A stretch of DNA of 64,000 bases from an uncultured Odoribacter sp. (GCA_910589025.1 CAJURM010000010.1:1-64000), one strand, 5' to 3'. Shown: positions 17,587 through 25,560, numbered from the stretch's first letter. A program made the numbers and translations. The notes: generated by a model from the letters alone, not told the origin.

Positions 17587-18036
17587 TTATTGTGCTGTTT
17601 TTTTTACGATAAGACCCACGTTCTTGATTCCTTTCAGGCATTGCATCCGCATGCCTTGTTCTATTTCGCAAGTGTATTCTCCCTGCGTCAGATAAGGTTT
17701 TTTATTTAGTTCCTTTTCAATGGATTTGATGGTAAAACCGTCTCCCAGCCACCGTCCGTCCGGTTTGGCCAGTTTGATGTTCAGTGTGTCCCGGAAAAGA
17801 ACCCGGGTGGAATCGCTGATTTTAATGAAACACCAAAGGTTTGCCATTTCATAGTCGGTCGTGTGGCGTATGCCGGATAACAGTTCGTACGTCCCGTCTT
17901 CCGGAATGTCTATTTTAAAACGGATGGGATTCCGGATGCACCATTCTTCATCCGGAATGTTTTGATATTCTTCGAAAAGATAAGCATGACAACTTATGCA
18001 GAGGAATCCCAGAAGAGATAAAAGGTATTTTTTCAT
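17587..18036 (-). CDS. gldH: GldH-type lipoprotein
   Basis: 149 aa. The signal peptide ends in the lipobox LCISC (Cys about residue 16). The body matches the GldH family: IPDEEWCIRNPIRFKIDI, then the Asn-Leu-Trp segment MANLWCFIKI, DGRWLGDGF, and the end GYRMQCLKGI-like MRMQCLKGIKNVGLIV. GldH is an outer-membrane lipoprotein needed for gliding in Flavobacteria but also kept in non-gliding Bacteroidales, where its role is unclear. It lies 8 bases upstream of trmB. Confidence 0.8.
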   Translation of the reverse strand: MKKYLLSLLGFLCISCHAYLFEEYQNIPDEEWCIRNPIRFKIDIPEDGTYELLSGIRHTTDYEMANLWCFIKISDSTRVLFRDTLNIKLAKPDGRWLGDGFTIKSIEKELNKKPYLTQGEYTCEIEQGMRMQCLKGIKNVGLIVKKTAQ

Positions 18037-18048
18037 GTTCGATGCGAT

Positions 18049-18939
18049 TTATAAAAACAGGATTTCGCTTCCGTTTTCATCTACCGATAATTCAATGGAA
18101 GCTCCCAGAATCAGAGGGTAATTACCGGGGATATGTCCGGCGGGGAAATCGAAGCATACTGGATAATCGTAGTCTTCCACGGCTTCCCGGATGATTTCGT
18201 AAGCGTTTTTACCGAAATTTTCACCCTTCATGTTGCTGAATCCTCCGACAATTAATCCTTGCAGATGTTTCAGCCGTCCGGTCAGTTTGAAACTTTGCAT
18301 CATCCGGTCGATGGCATAGAGATTTTCTCCCACGTCTTCGATAAACAGGATGGTTTCATCTTGGGGATATTCGACAACGGAAGAGCGTAGGCAGTGCAAC
18401 AAGGAAAGATTGCCTCCCGTCAAATCCGCCCGAACAATTCCTTCCCGGTTAAGAGGGTGGGGAGGAAGTGTGTAGGGGCTGATTGCTCCGAAAAGGAACT
18501 GGTTCAGACGTTTCAACGCTTTGGCGTCCGTGTTCTGATAACTTTTGGGCATGGGGGCATGCAAACTTTCAATGCCGAGGGAGGTTAGTTTGGTGTGTAA
18601 AACGGTGATGTCACTGAAACCGACCAGCCATTTCGGATTCCCCTGGAAGCAGGAGTAATCGGCTTTTTCGACGATTCGCATACATCCGTAACCACCCCGT
18701 GTACAGAAGATTGCCCGCACTTCTTCTGCATCCAGCGCCCATTGTAAATCTTCCAGCCTCTCCTGGTCTGTGCCGGCAAAATAGCCGTACTGGGAGGTGG
18801 CATGTTTTCCCACGACAGGAATGAGATCCCAGGAGTGTAAGAGTTCTGAGGCGTGATTAACCACTTCCGGGCTGATAATTCCTGCAGGGGAAATCAGTGC
18901 GATTTTATCCCCGGGTTGTAAATAGGACGGACGTAACAT
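18049..18939 (-). CDS. ldcA: Muramoyltetrapeptide LD-carboxypeptidase (S66)
   Basis: 296 aa from the ATG at 18939 (MLRPSYLQPGD); a TTG 18 bases upstream is possible but unlikely. S66 features: PGDKIALISPAG at the start, RGGYGCMRI, the nucleophile Ser in VGFSDIT, the Glu in FIEDVGENLYAIDRM and the His in PAGHIPGNYPL. It trims D-Ala from tetrapeptides during peptidoglycan recycling in the cytosol. It sits 12 bases before the gldH-like gene and is divergent from metG. Confidence 0.92.
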   Translation of the reverse strand: MLRPSYLQPGDKIALISPAGIISPEVVNHASELLHSWDLIPVVGKHATSQYGYFAGTDQERLEDLQWALDAEEVRAIFCTRGGYGCMRIVEKADYSCFQGNPKWLVGFSDITVLHTKLTSLGIESLHAPMPKSYQNTDAKALKRLNQFLFGAISPYTLPPHPLNREGIVRADLTGGNLSLLHCLRSSVVEYPQDETILFIEDVGENLYAIDRMMQSFKLTGRLKHLQGLIVGGFSNMKGENFGKNAYEIIREAVEDYDYPVCFDFPAGHIPGNYPLILGASIELSVDENGSEILFL

Positions 18940-19030
18940 AGTGTCGGGTATAATCAATCGGTTTCTTAATCGGGCGGAAGAACCTGTAGAGACTTTCGCC
19001 TTTTAATCATGCGAAAATACGAATTTTTTA

Positions 19031-19038
19031 TAAATTTG
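19031..19038 (+). promoter_or_regulatory. Bacteroidetes -7 box for metG
   Basis: TAAATTTG matches the TAnnTTTG -7 consensus of Bacteroidetes and lies 41 bases before the metG start. The -33 element is weak. This is the only clear promoter in the divergent gap 18940-19078. Confidence 0.5.
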
Positions 19039-19078
19039 CGTTTCAATTTCAGAGCAAAACATTAAAAAGATACAATAT

Positions 19079-21109
19079 ATGAGTCATTTCAAAAGAAATC
19101 TGATCACAACCGCATTGCCGTATGCCAATGGTCCGGTACATATCGGGCATCTGGCTGGCGTGTATGTGCCGGCGGATATTTATGTGAGGTATTTAAGAGC
19201 CAAGGGAGAAGAGGTCATATTTATCGGGGGATCGGACGAACACGGTGTGCCGATTACGATAAAAGCACAGAAAGAGGGAGTTACACCTCAGGATATTGTA
19301 GACCGATACCATTCCCTGATAAAAAAATCGTTTGAGGAATTCGGTATTTCTTTTGATATTTATTCCCGAACCAGTTCAGAAACGCATCACAAACTGTCGT
19401 CCGCTTTTTTTAAGAAATTGTATGAGGATGGAAAGTTCATTGAAAAAACTTCTATGCAATATTACGATGAGAAGGCCGGACAATTTTTGGCGGACCGTTA
19501 TATCACCGGGAAATGTCCCCATTGTGGTAATGAACGGGCTTATGGCGACCAGTGCGAGGCATGTGGTACCAGCTTGAATGCTACCGATTTAATTAATCCG
19601 GTGTCTGCCATTACGGGAAACACACCCCAGTTGAAAGAGACGAAACATTGGTATTTGCCTTTGGATCAGTATGAAAATTGGTTAAAAGAGTGGATTCTGG
19701 AAGAGCATAAAGAATGGAAGAGTAATGTTTACGGGCAATGTAAATCCTGGTTGGATAACGGTTTGCAGCCCCGTGCAGTGACGCGCGACCTGGATTGGGG
19801 CGTGCCCGTGCCGGTAGAAGGGGCGGAGGGGAAAGTGCTGTATGTGTGGTTTGACGCCCCCATCGGATACATTTCGGCAACCAAAGACCTGACGCCCGAC
19901 TGGGAAAAATACTGGAAAGACAAAGATACCCGCATGATTCATTTTATCGGGAAGGATAACATTGTTTTTCATTGTATCATTTTCCCTGCGATGTTGAAAG
20001 CCGAAGGTTCTTATATCCTGCCCGACAATGTTCCGGCGAATGAGTTTCTGAACTTGGAAGGTGATAAAATTTCCACTTCCCGCAACTGGGCGGTGTGGTT
20101 GCATGAATACCTTGAAGACTTCAAGGGTAAACAGGATGTGTTGCGGTATGTGCTGACAGCCAATGCACCGGAGACAAAAGACAATGATTTTACGTGGAAA
20201 GATTTTCAAACCCGTAATAATAGTGAGTTGGTGGCTATTTATGGTAATTTTGTGAACCGGGCGATTGTGCTTACCCACAAATATTTCGGTGGGGTAGTAC
20301 CTGGACGGGGTGTGTTGAATGAATACGATCGGGAAGTTCTGGCAGAGATACCTGCTATCATCGAGCGGGTGGAAAAGAATCTGGAAAGTTTCCATTTTCG
20401 GGAAGCATTAAAAGAGTGTATGAACCTGGCGCGTTTGGGCAATAAATATTTGGCGGATACGGAACCCTGGAAATTGATAAAAACGGATGAAGAGAGAGTT
20501 AAAACGATATTGAATATCTGTTTGCAGATTACCGCCGATTTGTCGGCATTGTCCGAACCGTTTATGCCGTTCAGCGCCGCTAAGTTGAGGGGATTCCTGA
20601 ATATGGAGCCGCTCGCTTGGGATAAAATGGGAGCTGATGTGCTTCCGGCAGGACACCGCATCAACGAAGCCGGATTGCTTTTTGATAAGATAGAGGATGA
20701 GGAAATACAGCGGCAGCTGGACCGTTTGCAGGCAACCAAGAAAGCCAACGAACTGGCGAACGCCAAAGCCGCTCCGGCAAAAGGGAACATTGCCTTTGAT
20801 ACTTTCCAGCAGTTGGACATCCGTGCCGGAAAGATTATTGCTGCGGAAAAAGTGGCGAAAACCAAGAAACTGATGAAACTGACCGTCGATACCGGCATCG
20901 ACCAGCGCACCGTGGTATCGGGCATCGCCGAATATTTTACCCCGGAAGAGGTGGTCGGAAAACGGGTGAGCATCCTGGTGAACCTGGAACCGCGTAACCT
21001 GAAAGGCATCGATTCGCAGGGCATGATACTGATGGCGGAAAATGCCGACGGCTCGTTGGTATTTGTGGCTCCGGAAAAGGACGTAATGCCCGGCTCCGAA
21101 ATCCGTTAA
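19079..21109 (+). CDS. metG: Methionyl-tRNA synthetase
   Basis: 676 aa, class I synthetase. HIGH motif in GPVHIGHLAG, KMSKS-type motif as GDKISTSRNW, zinc knuckle CPHCGNERAYGDQCEACG. The C-terminal 110 residues (from about DTFQQLDIRAGKI) are the OB-fold tRNA-binding domain that dimerises the enzyme. Length and domain order are normal for Bacteroidetes. Codons become GC-rich in the last third. Confidence 0.98.
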   Translation: MSHFKRNLITTALPYANGPVHIGHLAGVYVPADIYVRYLRAKGEEVIFIGGSDEHGVPITIKAQKEGVTPQDIVDRYHSLIKKSFEEFGISFDIYSRTSSETHHKLSSAFFKKLYEDGKFIEKTSMQYYDEKAGQFLADRYITGKCPHCGNERAYGDQCEACGTSLNATDLINPVSAITGNTPQLKETKHWYLPLDQYENWLKEWILEEHKEWKSNVYGQCKSWLDNGLQPRAVTRDLDWGVPVPVEGAEGKVLYVWFDAPIGYISATKDLTPDWEKYWKDKDTRMIHFIGKDNIVFHCIIFPAMLKAEGSYILPDNVPANEFLNLEGDKISTSRNWAVWLHEYLEDFKGKQDVLRYVLTANAPETKDNDFTWKDFQTRNNSELVAIYGNFVNRAIVLTHKYFGGVVPGRGVLNEYDREVLAEIPAIIERVEKNLESFHFREALKECMNLARLGNKYLADTEPWKLIKTDEERVKTILNICLQITADLSALSEPFMPFSAAKLRGFLNMEPLAWDKMGADVLPAGHRINEAGLLFDKIEDEEIQRQLDRLQATKKANELANAKAAPAKGNIAFDTFQQLDIRAGKIIAAEKVAKTKKLMKLTVDTGIDQRTVVSGIAEYFTPEEVVGKRVSILVNLEPRNLKGIDSQGMILMAENADGSLVFVAPEKDVMPGSEIR

Positions 21110-21117
21110 ACGGTTTT

Positions 21118-21174
21118 AAACGGCTAATAAAAAGAAGGTGTCCGGTCGGATACCTTTTTTTTATTAGCCGTTTT
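21118..21174 (+). terminator. Long terminator hairpin after metG
   Basis: AAACGGCTAATAA with its continuation (21118-21143) pairs with the complementary arm (21148-21174), giving a stem of about 25 bp around GGTC, with T-rich tracts. It closes metG and could also stop leftward transcripts coming from the inverted promoter at 21520-21549. Confidence 0.8.
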
Positions 21175-21468
21175 ATTATCTGTTATTCTTTTTACAACCT
21201 CTTTGGTCTTCCCGATGAGCTCTTTGCGGGAAGTCATCCTACACCGGCTTTTTAGCCAGTTTCCGGTTCAATACATCATCTGCCTAATGGAAAGCGAAAT
21301 CAAGTTGTCGGAATCTCACCCAAAGTAATAAGTGAAATTATGGATTAAGATATTATCCTTTTTTTCAAGAAGATAGGGTGATTTTTAAGGGAGTATGCCT
21401 GTTTCAATTTTTGGGGAAATATCAACCCTTACAATCTCGTAATGTATTATTAAACAGGGATTTATTTG

Positions 21469-21496
21469 CCCAAAAAAAACGTTCGTTTTATTGGTG
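21469..21496. repeat. Left inverted repeat of candidate invertible promoter 1
   Basis: CCC followed by eight A, then CGTTCG, then TTTTATTGG. Its core AAAAAAACGTTCGTTTT is the exact reverse complement of the right copy at 21620-21646. The unit is itself nearly palindromic. The core contains AAACGTTCGT, which as I recall matches the repeat core used by the Bacteroides fragilis Mpi invertase. Confidence 0.7.
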
Positions 21497-21519
21497 AACT
21501 TTTTCCCACGACACAGACG

Positions 21520-21549
21520 CAAATGTACAAAAATTCTGAATCCTGCAAC
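21520..21549 (-). promoter_or_regulatory. Promoter inside candidate invertible segment 1, facing left
   Basis: On the minus strand GTTG (21549-21546), an 18-base spacer, then TACATTTG (21527-21520) fits the Bacteroidetes -33/-7 promoter. It is followed by GCGTC. As sequenced it points to the metG terminator, away from the HU-like gene; inversion of 21469-21646 would aim it at that gene. No other good TAnnTTTG box was seen between 21175 and 21732. Confidence 0.6.
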
Positions 21550-21619
21550 ATATTTATTTTCAAAATTTTATAAAAACTTACAAAAAAAATCCTATCGGGT
21601 TAATTTCCTTTTTTCTCGA

Positions 21620-21646
21620 CTAAAAAAAACGAACGTTTTTTTGGGG
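21620..21646. repeat. Right inverted repeat of candidate invertible promoter 1
   Basis: CT, eight A, CGAACG, seven T, GGGG. It pairs with 21469-21496 in inverted orientation (17 identical core bases, more with mismatches). It ends 85 bases before the start of the HU-like gene. The whole gap 21175-21731 otherwise contains only AT-rich sequence. Confidence 0.7.
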
Positions 21647-21731
21647 TATTTACAGGGGTTTTAAAACGTGGCTCCGGTTGGTAATGCTTTTAGTGAGAGC
21701 GAGATATGTTCAACTAAAAAACACAAATGTT

Positions 21732-22487
21732 ATGGCAAAAAAAACTACGTTTTGGCAGGGCTGGTTGATGGACAACCCCTTGACCGAAGATCCGAACGAT
21801 TTCACATTAAAGGTGAAAGCCGGCAACATGGTTACCACCGAAGACATCGCCAAAGCCTTGCAGGCGGAAGGCTCCGAGTTTCAGTTGGAAACCTTGATAG
21901 ACATCCTCAACCGGGGCGACCGCATCATCCGCAACAAACTGCTTGCCGGGTACAGCGTGGGCACGGGCGTCTTCTACGCCTATCCGAGCGTATCGGGCGT
22001 ATGGCGGGACAAGAACGAAACGTTCGACGAAAAACGGCATAAAGTGGGCGTGAACTTCCAATTGAGTGCCACCATGCGCGAAGGCGTGAAGCAGATAGGT
22101 GTCGAGGTGCTGGGCGTCTCTTCGGCAGGACCGGAGATTTCAAGCGTGACGGATACCTGGACGGGCGAACTGAACGGTTTGCTTACGCCCGATGAAGTGG
22201 CGAGTGTCAAAGGGCGCAACATCCAACTGGCGGGCGAGCAGGAAAACGAATCCGGGCTCCGCTTTATCCGGGTGGACGACAACAGCGTCGTGGAGGTGGA
22301 CATGCGCCGTTTGACGGTGAACAACCCTTCGGCACTGTCGTTCCGCATACCGAAACTCTCGCCGGGCGACTACTGGCTGGAGCTGACCACGCGTTACAGC
22401 AAGGGAGCCTTGACCAAGGAACCCCGCACAACGCGTTTTGAAAAGGTGCTGAACGTACCGGCGAACGAAGAAAACGCAGGGGCTTAA
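21732..22487 (+). CDS. HU-related DNA-binding protein with C-terminal Ig-like domain
   Basis: 251 aa from MAKKTTFW; upstream codons to 21678 are probably not used. Residues about 1-125 are an HU/IHF-related (HU-HIG type) domain: MVTTEDIAKALQAEGSEF, LIDILNRGDRIIRNKLLAGY, then FYAYPSVSGVW. A Thr/Gly-rich link leads to an Ig-like DUF4469-type domain ending LELTTRYSKG. Such proteins are expanded in Bacteroidetes; their targets are unknown. Codon use is markedly GC-rich. It is the first gene after the candidate invertible promoter and leads a run of secreted-protein genes. Confidence 0.75.
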   Translation: MAKKTTFWQGWLMDNPLTEDPNDFTLKVKAGNMVTTEDIAKALQAEGSEFQLETLIDILNRGDRIIRNKLLAGYSVGTGVFYAYPSVSGVWRDKNETFDEKRHKVGVNFQLSATMREGVKQIGVEVLGVSSAGPEISSVTDTWTGELNGLLTPDEVASVKGRNIQLAGEQENESGLRFIRVDDNSVVEVDMRRLTVNNPSALSFRIPKLSPGDYWLELTTRYSKGALTKEPRTTRFEKVLNVPANEENAGA

Positions 22488-22496
22488 ACCGGACCT

Positions 22497-22564
22497 TTGT
22501 CTCTGGTGTGGAGACAGCATGGTCTCCACATCGGAGACAATGCTTTCTCCGTACCGGAGAAAGC
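22497..22564 (+). other. Two strong tandem hairpins
   Basis: The first hairpin pairs 22497-22515 with 22522-22540 over 19 bp (two G-T wobbles) around AGCATG. The second pairs GCTTTCTCCG (22542-22551) with CGGAGAAAGC (22555-22564) around TAC. Neither is followed by a T tract, so they may act as an mRNA stabiliser or weak attenuator between the HU-like gene and the secreted cluster. Confidence 0.55.
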
Positions 22565-22653
22565 AGCTCCTCCACAAGGGAGTAAATAATGGGGAAATGT
22601 TGCAGGAATAATAATGTTGTATATCTATTGTTTAATTATAAAAAATGAGTTGT

Positions 22654-23331
22654 ATGAAAAAAGTAATTTTAATTTTAATGGGAATTTTGTTCTTGGGTAT
22701 GTGCGTGAATGCACAGAGCAAAAAAGTGGTGTATGTCATTCCGGAAACGGCTAAAATCTTTTATAACGGGGCGGAAGTCGGGAATGGTTCGTATACCGTG
22801 AAATTTGGCAGACATGATGATTTTGTCATGTTGAAGTTTGAGGCACCGGGATATATCACAAAATCTGTGAAGTTGTTTAAGAATAATCCTAAAAAGACGG
22901 TTTCGTACGAGTTGTTTGTTGATGAGGCGGAAAGAAATTCTATCGGAGCGGGAGAAGGCATGGATTTGGCGAATAAGTATTTTACGGTGACGTGTAAAAA
23001 GGGGATGAGTGAAGAGGTGGTGTGGAAGCGTCTGATGAACATTGCCGTGTCGAATTTTGAAAATGTCGAGGTTCGCGACAAGGCTGCCGGTTGGATCCGG
23101 TCTGCTTGGATAAAATCGTCATTCCTTTATCAAACGGTCCGTACGCGTCTGGAAATTCAGTTGCAGTTTACCGGAGAAGAAGAATTGGCTTACAAGGTGA
23201 AACTCTCTTCGGAAATTGCGGATAAGGATTGTGGAACCAGTGACCAGTGTTTTGTGAAATACGATCGGGTGCTGAAAAAGTATGAGCAGGTGATTTCCGA
23301 GTTGCAGACATCGTTGGGCAGTAATTTTTAA
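22654..23331 (+). CDS. Secreted PEGA-like protein
   Basis: 225 aa from MKKVILIL; an ATG three codons earlier is possible. It has a signal peptide ending near CVNAQS and no lipobox. Residues about 25-85 resemble a PEGA-type beta domain (IPETAKIFYNGAEVGNGSYTVKF, FEAPGYITKSVKLF). The rest is a mixed alpha/beta domain (YFTVTCKKGMSEEVVWKRLM ...) that I do not recognise. It is probably periplasmic or surface-exposed and starts the run of secreted proteins. Confidence 0.7.
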   Translation: MKKVILILMGILFLGMCVNAQSKKVVYVIPETAKIFYNGAEVGNGSYTVKFGRHDDFVMLKFEAPGYITKSVKLFKNNPKKTVSYELFVDEAERNSIGAGEGMDLANKYFTVTCKKGMSEEVVWKRLMNIAVSNFENVEVRDKAAGWIRSAWIKSSFLYQTVRTRLEIQLQFTGEEELAYKVKLSSEIADKDCGTSDQCFVKYDRVLKKYEQVISELQTSLGSNF

Positions 23332-23345
23332 AGGAGGAAGAGACG

Positions 23346-23942
23346 ATGAAAAGAGTATTTTTTTTGTTGTGTGTGTTATTTCCGCTGTGGGCAGGTGCTC
23401 AGGAGAAAAGGGTTATTACGGAAACCTTTGACAATAATTTATTCCGGTGGGACGAGTTTTACGAAAAGGATTGTTCCGCCGGTATTGAGGACGGGTATTT
23501 TGTGCTGAAAAACCAAAAGAATGGTACTGTATGCAGTGTGGCGGAGATGCCGATATTTAGTGAAAGGAATTTTAAACTTACTTTCAAATTTCTGGTACCG
23601 AAGCTCAACGATAAATATTATTTCGGTGTTGTTTTCAACTATGAGGATAACGAAAACTACGAATGTTTTATGTTGATGGAAAAGAAATTCCAATGCGTCA
23701 ATGTGAAGGAGGGGGTAGTGCGGGTGAATCGTCGGGGACCGGTGATTTTAAAAGGTGGAAAAGACAGGCAGGTGGAGGTGTTGGTGGAAAAGAAAGGCGG
23801 GAAGTTGGTATTTTCGGTGGATAACATGGAAGCCATCACTATGGCGAGAAATGTGAAATTTACGACTTTCGGCTTTTTTGTGGAAGGTGATAATGTGTTG
23901 AAAGTGGATGAGGTGATGGTAGAACAGATGGAGAGTGAGTAA
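23346..23942 (+). CDS. Secreted lectin-like (concanavalin-fold) protein
   Basis: 198 aa, signal peptide cleaved after AGAQ. The body reads as a single LamG/DUF1080-like jelly roll (ETFDNNLFRWDEFY, FKLTFKFLVPKLNDKYYFGVVFNY, VEVLVEKKGGKLVFSVDN). Such domains bind or cleave glycans; no catalytic residues can be named here. It starts 14 bases after the PEGA-like gene. Confidence 0.65.
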   Translation: MKRVFFLLCVLFPLWAGAQEKRVITETFDNNLFRWDEFYEKDCSAGIEDGYFVLKNQKNGTVCSVAEMPIFSERNFKLTFKFLVPKLNDKYYFGVVFNYEDNENYECFMLMEKKFQCVNVKEGVVRVNRRGPVILKGGKDRQVEVLVEKKGGKLVFSVDNMEAITMARNVKFTTFGFFVEGDNVLKVDEVMVEQMESE

Positions 23943-23963
23943 TTTTTGAATAAATGGAAGACG

Positions 23964-24785
23964 ATGAAAAAACTATTGTATTTGATGTTGTGCCTGGCAT
24001 GTTTTGCCGGGTGCAGCAAAGACCATGACGATGATGGCAAGATAAAAATCGGTGAGGACTTTACGGAAAAAGTTTCGGGCGTGGAGATTGAGATGATTTA
24101 CGTGAAGGGTGGCACGTTTATGATGGGCGCGACGGAGGAGCAGGGAGACGATGCATATGGTGATGAAAAGCCTGTTCACTCGGTAACTCTTTCCGATTAT
24201 TATATCGGTAAGTTTGAGGTGACACAGGAGTTGTGGGAAAAAGTGATGGGTACGACTATCAGGCAGCAACGTGATAAAGAAGATTCAAGGTACATTCTTG
24301 CTGGTGTAGGTTCTGATTATCCGATGTATTACGTGAACTGGGAGGAAGCACAGGAGTTTTGTACAAGATTAGGCCAATTGACTGGTAAGAATTATGCTTT
24401 ACCGACAGAGGCGCAATGGGAATACGCAGCTCGCGGTGGGGTAAAGAGTAGAGGATACAAATATAGCGGCAGTAATACTATTGGTAATGTGGCTTGGTAT
24501 AGTAGTAATAGTAGTTCTACTAATCCCGTTGGTCGGAAACAGGCTAATGAATTGGGACTTTACGACATGAGCGGTAATGTTTGGGAATGGTGCAGCGATT
24601 GGAAGGGTTATTACAGTAGTAAATCACAGAGTAACCCTACCGGTCCTTCAACGGGCTCCTACCGCGTGTTGCGCGGTGGCAGTTGGTCCAGCTATGCGGG
24701 GCACTGCCGGGTGTCGTATCGGAACTACTACATCCCGAGCGGCCGCAACAACTACAACGGCTTTCGGGTTGTTCTTCTTCTTTAG
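23964..24785 (+). CDS. FGE-fold (SUMF1-like) lipoprotein with variable C-terminus
   Basis: 273 aa from MKKLLYLM, with lipobox CFAGC. It has the formylglycine-generating-enzyme / C-type-lectin fold: YVKGGTFMMG, DYYIGKFEVTQELWEKVMG, LPTEAQWEYAARGG, DMSGNVWEWCSDW, VLRGGSW, GFRVVL. The catalytic Cys pair of true FGE is not present; after GGSW the sequence is SSYAGHC with one Cys. It is therefore probably a binding protein rather than an enzyme. Residues 230-253 (24651-24722) correspond to a template-like copy at 24968-25039, from which they differ mainly at adenine positions, as in retroelement-diversified proteins. This is the place where FGE-fold retroelement targets vary. Confidence 0.8.
   Translation: MKKLLYLMLCLACFAGCSKDHDDDGKIKIGEDFTEKVSGVEIEMIYVKGGTFMMGATEEQGDDAYGDEKPVHSVTLSDYYIGKFEVTQELWEKVMGTTIRQQRDKEDSRYILAGVGSDYPMYYVNWEEAQEFCTRLGQLTGKNYALPTEAQWEYAARGGVKSRGYKYSGSNTIGNVAWYSSNSSSTNPVGRKQANELGLYDMSGNVWEWCSDWKGYYSSKSQSNPTGPSTGSYRVLRGGSWSSYAGHCRVSYRNYYIPSGRNNYNGFRVVLLL
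24651..24722 (+). repeat. Variable region-like segment (VR)
   Basis: Over 72 bases this segment aligns without gaps to 24968-25039 with 14 differences. Eleven fall at A in the downstream copy, two at T, one at G. Blocks without A in the template stay identical (GGTGGC, TGCCGGGTGTCGTA). It lies in the 3' end of the FGE-fold gene. Confidence 0.65.
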
Positions 24786-24843
24786 TTTACGGACAGATTT
24801 TCCGTTTTCTGCTCTAAGCTAAAGAGGGAGCGCAGGGGGACGG

Positions 24844-24881
24844 CGTATGCAAGGCGCGAACGGAGTGACGCCCGGCATACG
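24844..24881 (+). other. Hairpin upstream of the template-like repeat
   Basis: CGTATGC (24844-24850) pairs with GCATACG (24875-24881), and inside it GGCG pairs with CGCC. It lies in the 424-base gap 24786-25209, which otherwise holds the template-like copy and no supported gene. Confidence 0.4.
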
Positions 24882-24967
24882 GCATGATTCTGCGACTGCG
24901 ACTGATTTTTTATACGGATGATGAGCGGGGTGACAGGATGCCTGCCTACGTAAACGGCAACGGGCAT

Positions 24968-25039
24968 AAAGGCTCCAACTGCGTGATACGTGGTGGCAGT
25001 TGGAACAACAATGCGAGGAACTGCCGGGTGTCGTAGCGG
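24968..25039 (+). repeat. Template-repeat-like copy (TR), non-coding
   Basis: This copy carries adenine-rich Asn codons (AAC AAC AAT GCG AGG AAC) where the gene copy has Ser, Tyr, Gly and His codons. It is closed by a TAG stop at 25034-25036 and no gene runs through it. Similarity to the gene copy stops after CGG at 25039. It could be the template of a diversity-generating retroelement or the remnant of a second FGE-fold gene. No reverse transcriptase or accessory gene is present nearby. Confidence 0.6.
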
Positions 25040-25195
25040 GGCGGATATCTTGTCGAGGGCTCTTGGTTAATAATAGTGGAAAAGTTAAACGGTTGAAAAG
25101 AGGCAGGGGAACAACGTACGCCGGAAGTAAATAGGGTATACGTTGAGTCCTATGCCCAATAGACCAAATATATGAAATGAGATGATGACAATATT

Positions 25196-25204
25196 AAAAA
25201 AAAA
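25196..25204 (+). repeat. A9 homopolymer at the start of a lipoprotein gene
   Basis: Nine A follow ATGATGACAATATT. With eight A the ATG at 25182 would read into the downstream lipoprotein frame and supply a full basic N-terminus; with nine it is out of frame. This is a possible slippage site. Confidence 0.45.
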
Positions 25205-25209
25205 CGACT

Positions 25210-25548
25210 TTGTGGCTGTTTACCCGCATCTGTCTGATGATGGGATTATGCTGTTCCTGTTCGGATGATAACCCTCCGATTTTTGCTACGTTGAGCGGCA
25301 CTGTGACGGATTACGAAACCGGAGAATTGCTTGAGGATGTAATGGTGACGCTTACCCCGTTGAATATAACGCAAAGAACGGATAAGACGGGAAGTTTCTG
25401 TTTTGACAATCTGGATGTGAAGCAGTATACGATAGCCGTACAGAAAGCGGGCTATCACCCTAACCGTAAAAATGTCGATACTGTCAGTGGAGAAGATATA
25501 GAGGTGAATATTACGATGACGAGGATTGAAAATGAGGGGAAAAATTAA
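25210..25548 (+). CDS. Small lipoprotein with carboxypeptidase-regulatory-like domain
   Basis: 112 aa from a TTG start. The lipobox is GLCCSC (Cys near residue 17). The rest is a single CarboxypepD_reg / CNA-B-like beta sandwich (LSGTVTDYETGELLEDVMVTL, TDKTGSFCFDNLDVKQYTIAVQKAGY). In Bacteroidetes such units are cell-surface stalks. The preferred start ATG at 25182 is out of frame by one base in an A9 run, so the start is uncertain. It ends 12 bases before the next lipoprotein gene. Confidence 0.7.
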   Translation: MWLFTRICLMMGLCCSCSDDNPPIFATLSGTVTDYETGELLEDVMVTLTPLNITQRTDKTGSFCFDNLDVKQYTIAVQKAGYHPNRKNVDTVSGEDIEVNITMTRIENEGKN

Positions 25549-25560
25549 TTTAGAGAAATC

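Noticed and set aside
20239..21024. 261-codon minus-strand ORF
   Set aside because: It is antisense to the C-terminal half of metG, whose catalytic and tRNA-binding motifs are certain.
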